From Bradyrhizobium sp. 190 (GTDB lineage: Bacteria > Pseudomonadota > Alphaproteobacteria > Rhizobiales > Xanthobacteraceae): a stretch of DNA of 64,000 nt. Made by a program: the position numbers and the translations under genes. How positions within the stretch are numbered: the stretch's first letter is position 1; the number at the start of each line of letters is the position of its first letter. This document shows, in pieces, positions 19,530 through 27,567 of the stretch. The stretch spans positions 186,001-250,000 of the forward strand of contig NZ_JADPJL010000012.1 of assembly GCF_023073415.1 (NCBI RefSeq). The letters are read 5' to 3'. The notes beneath the pieces were generated by a model that saw only the letters and a list, made by a program, of their open reading frames with translations, was not told where the DNA came from and made no database searches.

Positions 19530-20231
19530 ATGGACGTCCGAGCGGATCCTACGCGTCAACTGGTCCGGCTGCGCGGCCGTTCCTATGTCGCGTTCGTATT
19601 CAGCCCCGTCGTGCCGATCGTGGAATGGCTCGCCGAAATCGACGCCACGCTGGCGCGCTCGCCGGGCTATTTCGTCGGCAAGCCGATCGTGCTCGATCTT
19701 GCATCCGTCGATCTTTCCAGCTCCGCCATCGCGCATCTCCTCGGCAGCCTCAACGAGCGCAGCATTCGCGTCCTCGGCATCGAGGGCGTGGGCGAAGAGC
19801 GCCTCGGCGCGAACATGCCGCCCTTGCTGACCGGCGGCCGCGCCTGCGTGATCACGCGAAACGAGCCGGCGCAAAAGCCCGAGCCGGAGGCCAAGCCGAA
19901 GCCGACCTCGCTGCTGCTCGATAGCCCGGTGCGTTCGGGGCAGTCGATCGTCTTCATGGAGGGCGATGTCACCGTGGTGGGCTCGGTTGGCTCGGGCGCC
20001 GAGATCGTCGCCGGCGGATCGATCCACATCTATGGGACGCTGCGCGGCCGCGCGATGGCGGGCGTCAACGGCAATTCCAACGCGCGGATCTACTGCCAGA
20101 AGATCGAGGCGGAGCTGCTCGCCATCGACGGTTACTACCAGACTGCAGAAGAAATCGACGAAACGCTCCGTAACCGTCCGGCGCAGGCCTGGCTGCAGGG
20201 CGACACCATGAAAATTACCCCGCTGAACTAA
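19530..20231 (+). CDS. minC: Septum site-determining protein MinC
   Basis: A 233-aa inhibitor of FtsZ ring assembly. The N-terminal FtsZ-antagonist domain (about 1-110, LVRLRGRSYVAFVFSPVVPIVEWLAEID) is joined by a Pro/Lys linker (about 112-126) to the C-terminal beta-helix domain that dimerises and binds MinD (SVGSGAEIVAGGSIHIYGTLRGRAMAGVNGNSNARIYCQKIEAEL). It starts the minCDE operon, 19 nt before minD. A CtrA box lies just upstream, suggesting cell-cycle control. Confidence 0.95.
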   Translation: MDVRADPTRQLVRLRGRSYVAFVFSPVVPIVEWLAEIDATLARSPGYFVGKPIVLDLASVDLSSSAIAHLLGSLNERSIRVLGIEGVGEERLGANMPPLLTGGRACVITRNEPAQKPEPEAKPKPTSLLLDSPVRSGQSIVFMEGDVTVVGSVGSGAEIVAGGSIHIYGTLRGRAMAGVNGNSNARIYCQKIEAELLAIDGYYQTAEEIDETLRNRPAQAWLQGDTMKITPLN

Positions 20232-20250
20232 TCGGCTAAGGAGATCAAGT

Positions 20251-21066
20251 ATGGCCAAGGTCATGGTCGTTACCTCGGGAAAGGGTGGCGTTGGAAAAAC
20301 CACCACAACGGCCGCGCTCGGCGCCGCGCTTGCCCAAGGCGGGCAAAACGTCGTGGTAGTCGATTTTGACGTCGGCTTGCGCAACCTCGATCTCGTGATG
20401 GGCGCCGAACGCCGCGTGGTGTTCGACCTCATCAACGTGGTGCAGGGCGTCGCCAAGCTGCCGCAGGCCTTGATCCGCGACAAGCGCCTGGAAAATCTGT
20501 GGCTGCTGCCGGCATCGCAGACAAGGGACAAGGATGCGCTGACCGACGAGGGCGTTGGTCGCGTCATCACCGAGCTCAAGAGCCGGTTCGACTGGATCCT
20601 GTGCGACAGTCCCGCCGGCATCGAGCGCGGCGCCACGCTCGCCATGCGCTATGCGGACGAAGCCATCATCGTCACCAATCCCGAGGTCTCTTCGGTGCGC
20701 GATTCCGACCGCATCATCGGCATGCTGGATTCGAAAACCGTGAAGGCGGAGCGGGGCGAGCATGTCGAGAAACACGTGCTGATCACCCGATACGATCCGG
20801 CGCGCGCGGCGCGCGGCGAGATGCTCTCGATCGAAGACATCCTGGAAATCCTTGCAACCCCGCTGCTCGGCATCATTCCCGAGAGTCAGGATGTGCTTAA
20901 AGCGTCAAACGTCGGCACTCCGGTGACGCTGAACAATACCGACAGCGCGCCGGCCCGCGCCTATATCGACGCCTCGCGCCGGTTGATGGGCGAAGAGGTC
21001 GCCATGGTCGTGCCGGCCGAGCGCAAGAGCTTCATGAACCGCTTGCTGGGACGGAGGGCGGCATGA
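20251..21066 (+). CDS. minD: Septum site-determining ATPase MinD
   Basis: A 271-aa ParA/MinD-type ATPase that dimerises on the inner membrane with ATP and recruits MinC and MinE. The deviant Walker A motif GKGGVGKT is at residues 10-17, followed by VVDFDVGLRNLDLVMG and the Walker B-type ILCDSPAGIERG. The C-terminus (FMNRLLGRRAA) can form the amphipathic membrane-targeting helix. AAGGAG lies before the ATG. The stop codon overlaps the minE start by 4 nt, so translation is coupled. Confidence 0.97.
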   Translation: MAKVMVVTSGKGGVGKTTTTAALGAALAQGGQNVVVVDFDVGLRNLDLVMGAERRVVFDLINVVQGVAKLPQALIRDKRLENLWLLPASQTRDKDALTDEGVGRVITELKSRFDWILCDSPAGIERGATLAMRYADEAIIVTNPEVSSVRDSDRIIGMLDSKTVKAERGEHVEKHVLITRYDPARAARGEMLSIEDILEILATPLLGIIPESQDVLKASNVGTPVTLNNTDSAPARAYIDASRRLMGEEVAMVVPAERKSFMNRLLGRRAA

Positions 21067-21362
21067 GCATGAGGCTGCTGCGCCTGTTCGGCGGCCGCAA
21101 CGCGACCGCCCCCGTTGCGCGGGAGCGGCTGCAGATTCTGCTGTCGCACGAGCGCGGGCTGCTCGGTCAGTCCGATCTGCTGGTCACGCTGCGGGAGGAG
21201 ATTCTTGCTGTGGTGTCGAAACACGTACAGCTCGACCCCGACAAGGTGATCGTCAAGCTGGAGCGGGGCAAGACGGTCTCGACACTGGAAGTCGACATCG
21301 AAGTGCCCAACAATTTCGACAAGTCGAAGGCGGCCATCGAGAAGCGACGCATGGCCGGCTGA
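21063..21362 (+). CDS. minE: Cell-division topological specificity factor MinE
   Basis: A 99-aa protein that stimulates MinD ATPase and confines MinCD to the poles. The N-terminus (MSMRLLRLFGGRN) is the membrane-binding helix, followed by the anti-MinCD region (APVARERLQILLSHER) and the dimerisation domain (LREEILAVVSKHVQLDPDKVIVKLERGKTVSTLEVDIEVP). The ATG is inside the minD stop (ATGA overlap). It ends the min operon. Confidence 0.96.
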   Translation: MSMRLLRLFGGRNATAPVARERLQILLSHERGLLGQSDLLVTLREEILAVVSKHVQLDPDKVIVKLERGKTVSTLEVDIEVPNNFDKSKAAIEKRRMAG

Positions 21363-21428
21363 CCGCGACCGCCATGATGATCTTATGGCCTGCGATGTGA
21401 TCGCAGTTAGAAGAATAGCTGTAGTTTC

Positions 21429-21594
21429 GTGTCCCGGACGCAGCGCATCACGCCGTTCTTACGGCGTGATGCGCTGCTGGCCGGGACCCAGCAAGCAGCT
21501 CGTTGTGGCATAGGTCCCGCTCTGCGTAGCAGCGCCATAGCGCGTCGAAGACGCGCGTGAACGCACTTATGGCGCTGCACCGCGTCCGGTACAC
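21429..21594 (+). repeat. Intergenic palindromic repeat (GTGTCCCGGACGC type)
   Basis: Two head-to-head units between minE and the CoA ligase gene. The first runs from GTGTCCCGGACGCAGCGCATCACG to an inverted partner CGTGATGCGCTG...CCGGGAC ending near 21490. The second runs from GGTCCCGCTCTGCGTAGCAGCGCCATA near 21513 to TATGGCGCTGCACCGCGTCCGGTACAC ending 21594. This is a common dispersed repeat type in Bradyrhizobium; it fills the otherwise empty gap. Confidence 0.75.
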
Positions 21595-21615
21595 GATCGT
21601 TCTGCCGCGTGTGGC

Positions 21616-23178
21616 CTACCCCACCATCCGGTCGCGGCCGGTCCAGAAGCCCGCCTTCAGCACTTTCTTGTCGACCTTGCCGACGCCCGTCATCGGCAAC
21701 TCGGTGACGAACTTGATGTGCTTGGGCGCATGCGCCGAGCCTTTCTTCGCCTTCACCAGATTGATCAGCTCGACCGCATTCAGCTTTGCACCTTCGCGGG
21801 CCACGACCACGGCGGTGACGGCCTCGCCCCATTTGTCGTCGGGCACGCCGACCACGGCGACCATCGCGACGTCGGCATGCTGCGACAACACATCTTCGAC
21901 CTCGCGCGGAAAGATGTTGAAGCCGCCGGAGACGATCATGTCCTTCTTGCGGTCGAGAATGAACTTATAGCCGCGCTCGTCTGATCGTGCGATGTCGCCG
22001 GTGTGCAGCCAGCCGTTCCTCAGCGTTTCCGCTGTGGCGTCCGGGCGCTTCCAGTATTCGGCCATCACATGGGTGCCGCGAACGCAGATCTCGCCGGCCT
22101 CGCCGGTGGCGACCTCCTGGTCGTCATTGTCGAGAATCTTGACCTCACACGCGGCGATCGGGAAGCCGCAGGACAAAAACAGCTCCGGCGTTTTGGGATC
22201 GTGATCTGCCTTGCGCAGCACCGACACCGGATAGCATTCGGTCTGGCCGTAAAGCTGCGAGAACACCGGGCCGATGCGCTCGATGCCTTCGACCAGCCGG
22301 CTCGGCGACATCGCGGAAGCGCCATACAGCAACAGTTCGAGCGAGGAGAGGTCGGTTTTGTCGAGGGAAGGATGATCGAGCATGACGTAGATCATCGTCG
22401 GCACGAACAGCGTAAAATTGATGCGCTCGCGCTCGATGGTTTTGAACACCGCCTCGGGATCAAAACCCTTCAGCATGTGCACGGTGCCGCCGCGCATCAG
22501 CGTCGGCAACACTTTCGTCCCGGCGACGTGGCTGATCGGCGCCACCGCCAGAAAGCTCGGGGTATCCGGAATTTCGAAATCGGCCAGGATTGCGTTGGCC
22601 CAACCGCCATACTCACGGTGATGGCGTAGCGCGCCCTTGGACTTGCCTGTCGTGCCGCCGGTGTAGTTGAGCGTGGCGATATCGTCAGGCCCGGCAAAGT
22701 TGCGTGCGGTGGCGCTGCCTGCCGCCTCGATCGCCTGCAGCAGATCGGCGCCGTAGTCGGCCGGCCCGAGCGTGAAGATGGTCTTCAAGGTTGATGCCCG
22801 GGCGGCGAGCTCGCCGCCGCGATCGCGGAAGGTGACGCCGTCGACCACCAGCATCTGCGCTTCGGAATCTTCCAGTTGAAACAGCTGATCGTCCAGCGAA
22901 CCCAATGGATGCAGCCAGGTGATGGCAAACTGCGACAGTTGCGCGGCGCAGCCGGCGCACCAGGTGTCGGCGCGATTGGCGGTGAGAAATGCGACGCGGG
23001 TGCCGGGCGCAAAGCCCAGTTGCATGAAGACGCTCTGCATGCGGCCGATCATCTCGGCCGCGCCGCGATAGGTGATCGATCCGCCCGGCCAACTGAACGC
23101 CGTCCGCTCGGGGTAGCGCGCCAGCGCCCGCAACGTCTGTTCGCATGCCGTCGGAAACGCATAGAGCGGATTGCCCAT
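21616..23178 (-). CDS. AMP-dependent acyl-CoA synthetase
   Basis: A 520-aa AMP-forming ligase of the long-chain fatty acid/aryl-CoA synthetase group. The ATP/AMP motif LNYTGGTTGKSKGALRHH is near residue 170; YGQTECYPVS, ERGYKFILDRKKDMIVSGGFNIFPREVED and the C-terminal lysine in GVGKVDKKVLK complete the set. It is on the same strand as, and 60 nt downstream of, a TetR regulator, and near a nitronate monooxygenase. This suggests one regulated acid-catabolism locus. The acid substrate cannot be read from sequence. Confidence 0.9.
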   Translation of the reverse strand: MGNPLYAFPTACEQTLRALARYPERTAFSWPGGSITYRGAAEMIGRMQSVFMQLGFAPGTRVAFLTANRADTWCAGCAAQLSQFAITWLHPLGSLDDQLFQLEDSEAQMLVVDGVTFRDRGGELAARASTLKTIFTLGPADYGADLLQAIEAAGSATARNFAGPDDIATLNYTGGTTGKSKGALRHHREYGGWANAILADFEIPDTPSFLAVAPISHVAGTKVLPTLMRGGTVHMLKGFDPEAVFKTIERERINFTLFVPTMIYVMLDHPSLDKTDLSSLELLLYGASAMSPSRLVEGIERIGPVFSQLYGQTECYPVSVLRKADHDPKTPELFLSCGFPIAACEVKILDNDDQEVATGEAGEICVRGTHVMAEYWKRPDATAETLRNGWLHTGDIARSDERGYKFILDRKKDMIVSGGFNIFPREVEDVLSQHADVAMVAVVGVPDDKWGEAVTAVVVAREGAKLNAVELINLVKAKKGSAHAPKHIKFVTELPMTGVGKVDKKVLKAGFWTGRDRMVG

Positions 23179-23238
23179 CTTAAAATTCCTCCCTGCTGAT
23201 GGATGACGTCGGCAGCATGACAGTCGCTGGCAGGGCCA

Positions 23239-23883
23239 TCACGCTTTCCTCTTCCGATTGGCGCGCGGGGCGATCCCGTTAACCAGGGTGGCGACGCAAG
23301 CGTCGGCGATCTCTTCGGGCGAGCTTGGCCCATCGGGATCGTACCAACGCGCGATCCAGTTCAGCGCGCCTGTGAGCGTAAATGTGATCATCTTGGCGTT
23401 GCCTTGCCCAATCGAGCCGTCGGCCATTCCAACTTCGACCACGCGGCGCACGATCTGATCGATCTCGAGCTTCAGCGCCCGGAACTTTGCGCGGCCCTCG
23501 GTGGAAAGCTCATGGTCGGCCGTGCGCGTCACGCACATCCCGAAGTCCTTCGTCATAATGACCGCATAGTCGCGCATCAGCGCAGTGAGGCGCTCGAGGC
23601 CGCTACCGCCGCTGCGCTCCACAGTCTCGGCGGCCTGGCGGATACCCTCGAGACCGAGCCGCACGCACTCGAACAGGATTTCGTCCTTGTTGGCGAAGTA
23701 ATGGTAGATGGTGGGCTTGGTGACGTTGAGCGAAGTAGCGACGTCATCTAGCGAGGTGGCGTGGAAGCCGCGCTCGTTGAAGAATTGCACGGCGGCGTGG
23801 AGCAGCGCTTCCCGCTTCTCGCCGCGCTCTCTTTCCCGTTCCACTGGCTTTCGCCAAGGCGACTGCCGCGCCGTTGAAGCCAT
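23239..23883 (-). CDS. TetR/AcrR family transcriptional regulator
   Basis: A 214-aa one-component repressor type. The helix-turn-helix is at about residues 25-70 (ALLHAAVQFFNERGFHATSLDDVATSLNVTKPTIYHYFANKDEILFECV), followed by an all-helical ligand domain. It is divergent from the nitronate monooxygenase at 23988, and a perfect 16-bp palindrome lies in the promoter between them. The CoA ligase gene follows it by 60 nt. The likely ligand is an acyl-CoA or related acid, by analogy with TetR regulators beside CoA ligases; that is inference. Confidence 0.92.
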   Translation of the reverse strand: MASTARQSPWRKPVERERERGEKREALLHAAVQFFNERGFHATSLDDVATSLNVTKPTIYHYFANKDEILFECVRLGLEGIRQAAETVERSGGSGLERLTALMRDYAVIMTKDFGMCVTRTADHELSTEGRAKFRALKLEIDQIVRRVVEVGMADGSIGQGNAKMITFTLTGALNWIARWYDPDGPSSPEEIADACVATLVNGIAPRANRKRKA

Positions 23884-23936
23884 GAACGATCCATTTTTTC
23901 AGGAAAACGACCTGGAGCTTTCCAGCGAGTAAGTAC

Positions 23937-23952
23937 TATACTCATGAGTATA
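23937..23952. promoter_or_regulatory. Palindromic operator in the TetR/nitronate monooxygenase promoter
   Basis: TATACTCATGAGTATA is a perfect 16-bp palindrome placed 54 nt before the TetR start and 36 nt before the nitronate monooxygenase start. Its position and symmetry fit a TetR dimer site controlling both directions. Confidence 0.65.
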
Positions 23953-23987
23953 TAGATGTCAAACGTTAGGGAATCTGCTCAAGCCAG

Positions 23988-24971
23988 ATGATGCAAACAA
24001 CCGACTCTCTCTCGCGCTTTCGCGACCGCGTCAGCCTGCCGCTGATCGCAGCGCCGATGTTTCTCGTCTCCGGCGTCGAGCTTGTGATCGCCGCCTGCCG
24101 CAACGGCGTGATCGGTTCGTTTCCGACGGTGAATTGCCGCAGTCCCGAACAACTCGACGAATGGCTCGGCGAAATCGAGAGCCGATTGCAGCGGCATTCG
24201 GATGCAAGCGGCAAACCCGCAGCACCCATCTGCGCAAACCTGATCGTGCATCGCTCCAATGCCCGGCTGGAGCAGGATCTTAAGGTGCTGCTGCGGCACC
24301 GGCCCGAAATGGTGATCACCTCGGTCGGTTCGCCTGCGCCGGTAATAGGACCGCTGCATGATGCCGGCGCGCTGGTGTTTGCCGATGTCGCCTCGATCCG
24401 CCATGCCGAGCGTGCCGTTGTCGCGGGCGCCGACGGGCTTGTGCTGTTGACGGCCGGTGCGGGCGGCCAGACCGGCTGGCTCAACCCCTTCGTGTTCGTG
24501 CGCGCGGTGCGGGCGTTCTTCGATGGGCCGATTGTGCTGGCGGGCGGCATCTCTGACGGCCACGCGTTGCGCGCCGCGCAAGCGCTTGGCTGCGACCTCG
24601 CCTACATGGGTACAAAATTCATCGCCACGCGCGAGAGCATGGCGGATGTCAGATACAAGGAGCTGCTGGTTGCCAGCACGGCCGACGATGTCCTGCTGAC
24701 GTCGGCATTCACGGGATTGCAGACCAACATGCTGCGCCCGTCTATTGAAGCCGCCGGCCTTGACCCGGATAATCTGCCGCAGCGTGGCGCGATCGATATC
24801 GGCAAGGACATCGACATCGGCGCCCGCGAGAGCCGTCCAAAACGCTGGAAGGATATCTGGAGCGCAGGCCATTCCGTCTCAGGCGTGACGGAGCTGCTTT
24901 CGGTCGATGAGCTTGTGGCGCGCACGCTTGCTGAGTATCGCGAGGCCGCGGCGCGCGGAAAGCTTGGCTAG
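23988..24971 (+). CDS. Nitronate monooxygenase family protein (second copy)
   Basis: A 327-aa FMN-dependent enzyme of the nitronate monooxygenase/2-nitropropane dioxygenase family. Motifs include SLPLIAAPMFLVSGVELVIAACRNGVIGSFPTVNCRS, the flavin site GADGLVLLTAGAGGQTGWLNPFVFV and VLAGGISDGHALRAAQALGCDLAYMGTKFIATRES. It resembles the 14041-15009 copy across its length but carries QTG where that copy has HAG. It is divergent from a TetR gene with a shared palindromic operator, so it is probably the regulated target. Confidence 0.9.
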   Translation: MMQTTDSLSRFRDRVSLPLIAAPMFLVSGVELVIAACRNGVIGSFPTVNCRSPEQLDEWLGEIESRLQRHSDASGKPAAPICANLIVHRSNARLEQDLKVLLRHRPEMVITSVGSPAPVIGPLHDAGALVFADVASIRHAERAVVAGADGLVLLTAGAGGQTGWLNPFVFVRAVRAFFDGPIVLAGGISDGHALRAAQALGCDLAYMGTKFIATRESMADVRYKELLVASTADDVLLTSAFTGLQTNMLRPSIEAAGLDPDNLPQRGAIDIGKDIDIGARESRPKRWKDIWSAGHSVSGVTELLSVDELVARTLAEYREAAARGKLG

Positions 24972-25203
24972 GGCGCTACGCCCCTTTCATCTTGCAGCGA
25001 ATCTTGCAGCACTTGCGAAGTTCCTTGCGATTGAGCGCGGCGGCATTGCCGTGATGCGGGGAAATACCAAGAGAAAGCCGCCGCAATGGCAAACTTCCGA
25101 CACAAGATCACGGCGAAAACAGGCGATCCGACATGACGCACGCGCGAGGGCGAGGCCGATCCCGGTTTCGCCGTCGGGCGCATTTTTTTCAAAAGAGGCC
25201 TTC

Positions 25204-27546
25204 GTGTCGCTCAAGCTCCTGCCGTCGATCCTCTTCGCCAGCGTTTTGTTCATCCTTCCGGCTCTCGCGCAGACCGGCGCTCCGCCCCCTGCGCCTGCCG
25301 CTGGCAGTGCCGAGGTCCTGACACCAGATCAGGCGAAGCGGGCGCTCGAGACGCTTTCCGACGACAAGAAGCGCGCACAGATGATCGAGACGCTGCGCGC
25401 GGTCGCCAATGCCTCACAGCCGCCGCAAGCCGGGGCTGGCGAGCCGAAATCTGCGATACCGCTCACCGCGGACAGCCTTGGCGCACAGCTCCTGCTCACC
25501 GTGTCCGAGCAGGTCGGCGAGATCTCGCGCGAGGTCGCCGATGTGGCGCGGAAACTGACGCACTTTCGAGCGTTCTATTACTGGTTTGTGCGGACCGCCA
25601 GCAATCCGTACGCCTACAATCAGTTGCTCGATATCGCCTGGAAGCTGGCGCTGGTGTTCATTTGCGCTCTTGCTGCCGAGTGGCTGGTCTTTCGACTCAT
25701 CAAACGACCGGTGGCGCTACTGGAAGCGCGCCTTCCGCAAACCGCGCGTGCCCCGGTGCAGACGCTGGCGACCGTTGATCCGCCGTCGTCGGCGGCCGAC
25801 GTCGTCGTGGAGCCCAAGCTGCAGCAGCGGCGCCTCAGCCTGGCGCGCACCTGGCAGTCGCTGGTCAGGCTGCCCTTCGTGCTGGGACGTCTCGCGCTTG
25901 AATTGCTCCCGGTGCTCGTCTTCATTGGGGTCGCCACGATGCTGCTGGGCACCGGGATCGGCGATCTCTCAACCACCCGGCTCGTCATCCTCGCGGTCGT
26001 CAATGCCTATGCGCTGTCGCGCGCGCTGATCTGCATCGTGCGGGCGCTGGCTGGGCCGTTCGGCCTGTTTCGGGTTCGCGCCGAGACCGCCGCCTATATC
26101 GAGATATGGGCACGGCGCATCGTCACCGTCGCGGTCGCGGGCATCGCCTTCGCCAATGTCGCGCTGCTGCTGGGCCTGCACCGCGCCGGCTACGCCGCAT
26201 TGCTTCGGCTGGTGATGCTGGTCGTGCATCTCTTTGTCGTCGTCGTCATCCTGCAGTGCCGAAAGCCCGTCGCCGATGCCATTCGCGCGCCGGCCGGCCG
26301 CGACGGCGCGGCGGCCAGGATACGCAATCGCGTCGCCGGCCTCTGGCATTATCTGGCGATCGCCCTCGACCTTGCATTGTGGGCGGTGTGGGCGCTGAAC
26401 ATCCGCAACGGCTATTCGCTACTGCTGCAATATTTCGTCGGCACCCTCGCGGTCGTGCTGATCGCGCGTCTCGCCACCATCCTGGTGTTGAGCCTGATCG
26501 ACCGCGGCTTTCGCATCAGCCCGGATCTGTTGCGCCGCTTCCCCGGCCTGGAGACCCGCGCCAACCGCTATCTGCCGCTGCTGCGCAACATCGTCTCGAC
26601 GGTGATCGCCTTCATCGGCCTCGTCGCACTGCTAGAGGTCTGGGGCGTCGACGCTATCGTCTGGTTCTATGGCGGCCAGATCGGCAGCCGGTTGCTGTCG
26701 GCGGTGGTGACCGTCGGCATTGCCGCGCTGGCTGCGGCGGCGATCTGGGAAATCAGCAACGCGCTGCTGGATCGCAAGATCAATGCGCTCTCGCGCGAGG
26801 GCCATTACGCGCGCGCGGCGCGGCTGCGCACCTTTCAGCCGATGCTGCGAACCGCGCTGTTGTGCGTGATCGTCATCGTCGTTGGCCTCACCGCGCTGAG
26901 CGAGATCGGCGTCAACGTCGCGCCATTGCTCGCCGGCGCCGGCATCGTCGGTATCGCCATCGGCTTCGGCTCGCAGAAGCTGGTGCAGGACCTCATCACC
27001 GGGCTGTTTCTCCTGCTCGAAAACACCGTCCAGGTCGGCGACAACGTCACGCTGTCTGGCCTGTCGGGCGTGGTGGAAAACGTATCGATCCGCACCCTTC
27101 GTCTGCGCTCCGGCGACGGCTCGGTGCACATCGTGCCGTTCAGCGCGGTGACGACGATCACCAATTCGAGCCGCGGCGCCGGCAACGCGGCCGTCAGCGT
27201 CAACGTGTCCTACAAGGAGGACACCGACCGCGCCGGCCAGATCCTCAAGGACATCGTCGCCGAGATGCGTCGCGAGCCTGAGTACCAGCACCTGATCCGC
27301 GGCGATCTCGAGCTGTGGGGCGTCGACAAGGTGGACGGCTCGATGGCCTCGATCGTCGGCCAGATTCGCTGCACCGATGCCGGCCGCTGGCCGGTGCAGC
27401 GGGAATTCAACCGCCGCATGAAGCGGCGATTCCAGGAATGCGGCGTGGAAATAGCGCCCACCGCTCAAACCATTCTCATGCAGGTTCCGGCGCCCGCGCC
27501 TGCCGAGGTGGCCGCGAACGCAACGCCGAGGCGCGCGGCCGGCTAG
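25204..27546 (+). CDS. Large MscS-family mechanosensitive ion channel
   Basis: A 780-aa inner-membrane channel. I chose the GTG at 25204 because AGAGG precedes it and a signal peptide (VSLKLLPSILFASVLFILPALAQ) follows; the open frame runs further upstream without support. A periplasmic N-terminal part (about 25-130) precedes roughly ten hydrophobic helices. The MscS core near the end includes the pore-type helix APLLAGAGIVGIAIGFGSQKLVQDLITGLFLLLENTVQVGD and the beta domain. Family members open under membrane tension to release solutes at hypo-osmotic shock. Its size fits the larger multi-TM MscS subgroup. Confidence 0.88.
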   Translation: MSLKLLPSILFASVLFILPALAQTGAPPPAPAAGSAEVLTPDQAKRALETLSDDKKRAQMIETLRAVANASQPPQAGAGEPKSAIPLTADSLGAQLLLTVSEQVGEISREVADVARKLTHFRAFYYWFVRTASNPYAYNQLLDIAWKLALVFICALAAEWLVFRLIKRPVALLEARLPQTARAPVQTLATVDPPSSAADVVVEPKLQQRRLSLARTWQSLVRLPFVLGRLALELLPVLVFIGVATMLLGTGIGDLSTTRLVILAVVNAYALSRALICIVRALAGPFGLFRVRAETAAYIEIWARRIVTVAVAGIAFANVALLLGLHRAGYAALLRLVMLVVHLFVVVVILQCRKPVADAIRAPAGRDGAAARIRNRVAGLWHYLAIALDLALWAVWALNIRNGYSLLLQYFVGTLAVVLIARLATILVLSLIDRGFRISPDLLRRFPGLETRANRYLPLLRNIVSTVIAFIGLVALLEVWGVDAIVWFYGGQIGSRLLSAVVTVGIAALAAAAIWEISNALLDRKINALSREGHYARAARLRTFQPMLRTALLCVIVIVVGLTALSEIGVNVAPLLAGAGIVGIAIGFGSQKLVQDLITGLFLLLENTVQVGDNVTLSGLSGVVENVSIRTLRLRSGDGSVHIVPFSAVTTITNSSRGAGNAAVSVNVSYKEDTDRAGQILKDIVAEMRREPEYQHLIRGDLELWGVDKVDGSMASIVGQIRCTDAGRWPVQREFNRRMKRRFQECGVEIAPTAQTILMQVPAPAPAEVAANATPRRAAG

Positions 27547-27567
27547 TTCGCCACCATTCCGCGCGTC

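Noticed and set aside
21363..21428. CTGCGAT-ATCGCAG hairpin just after minE as terminator
   Set aside because: Only a 7-bp stem and no T run; not convincing.
23328..23458. Possible nested gene in the TetR coding region
   Set aside because: Only short shadow frames in other phases; the TetR frame has full family similarity.
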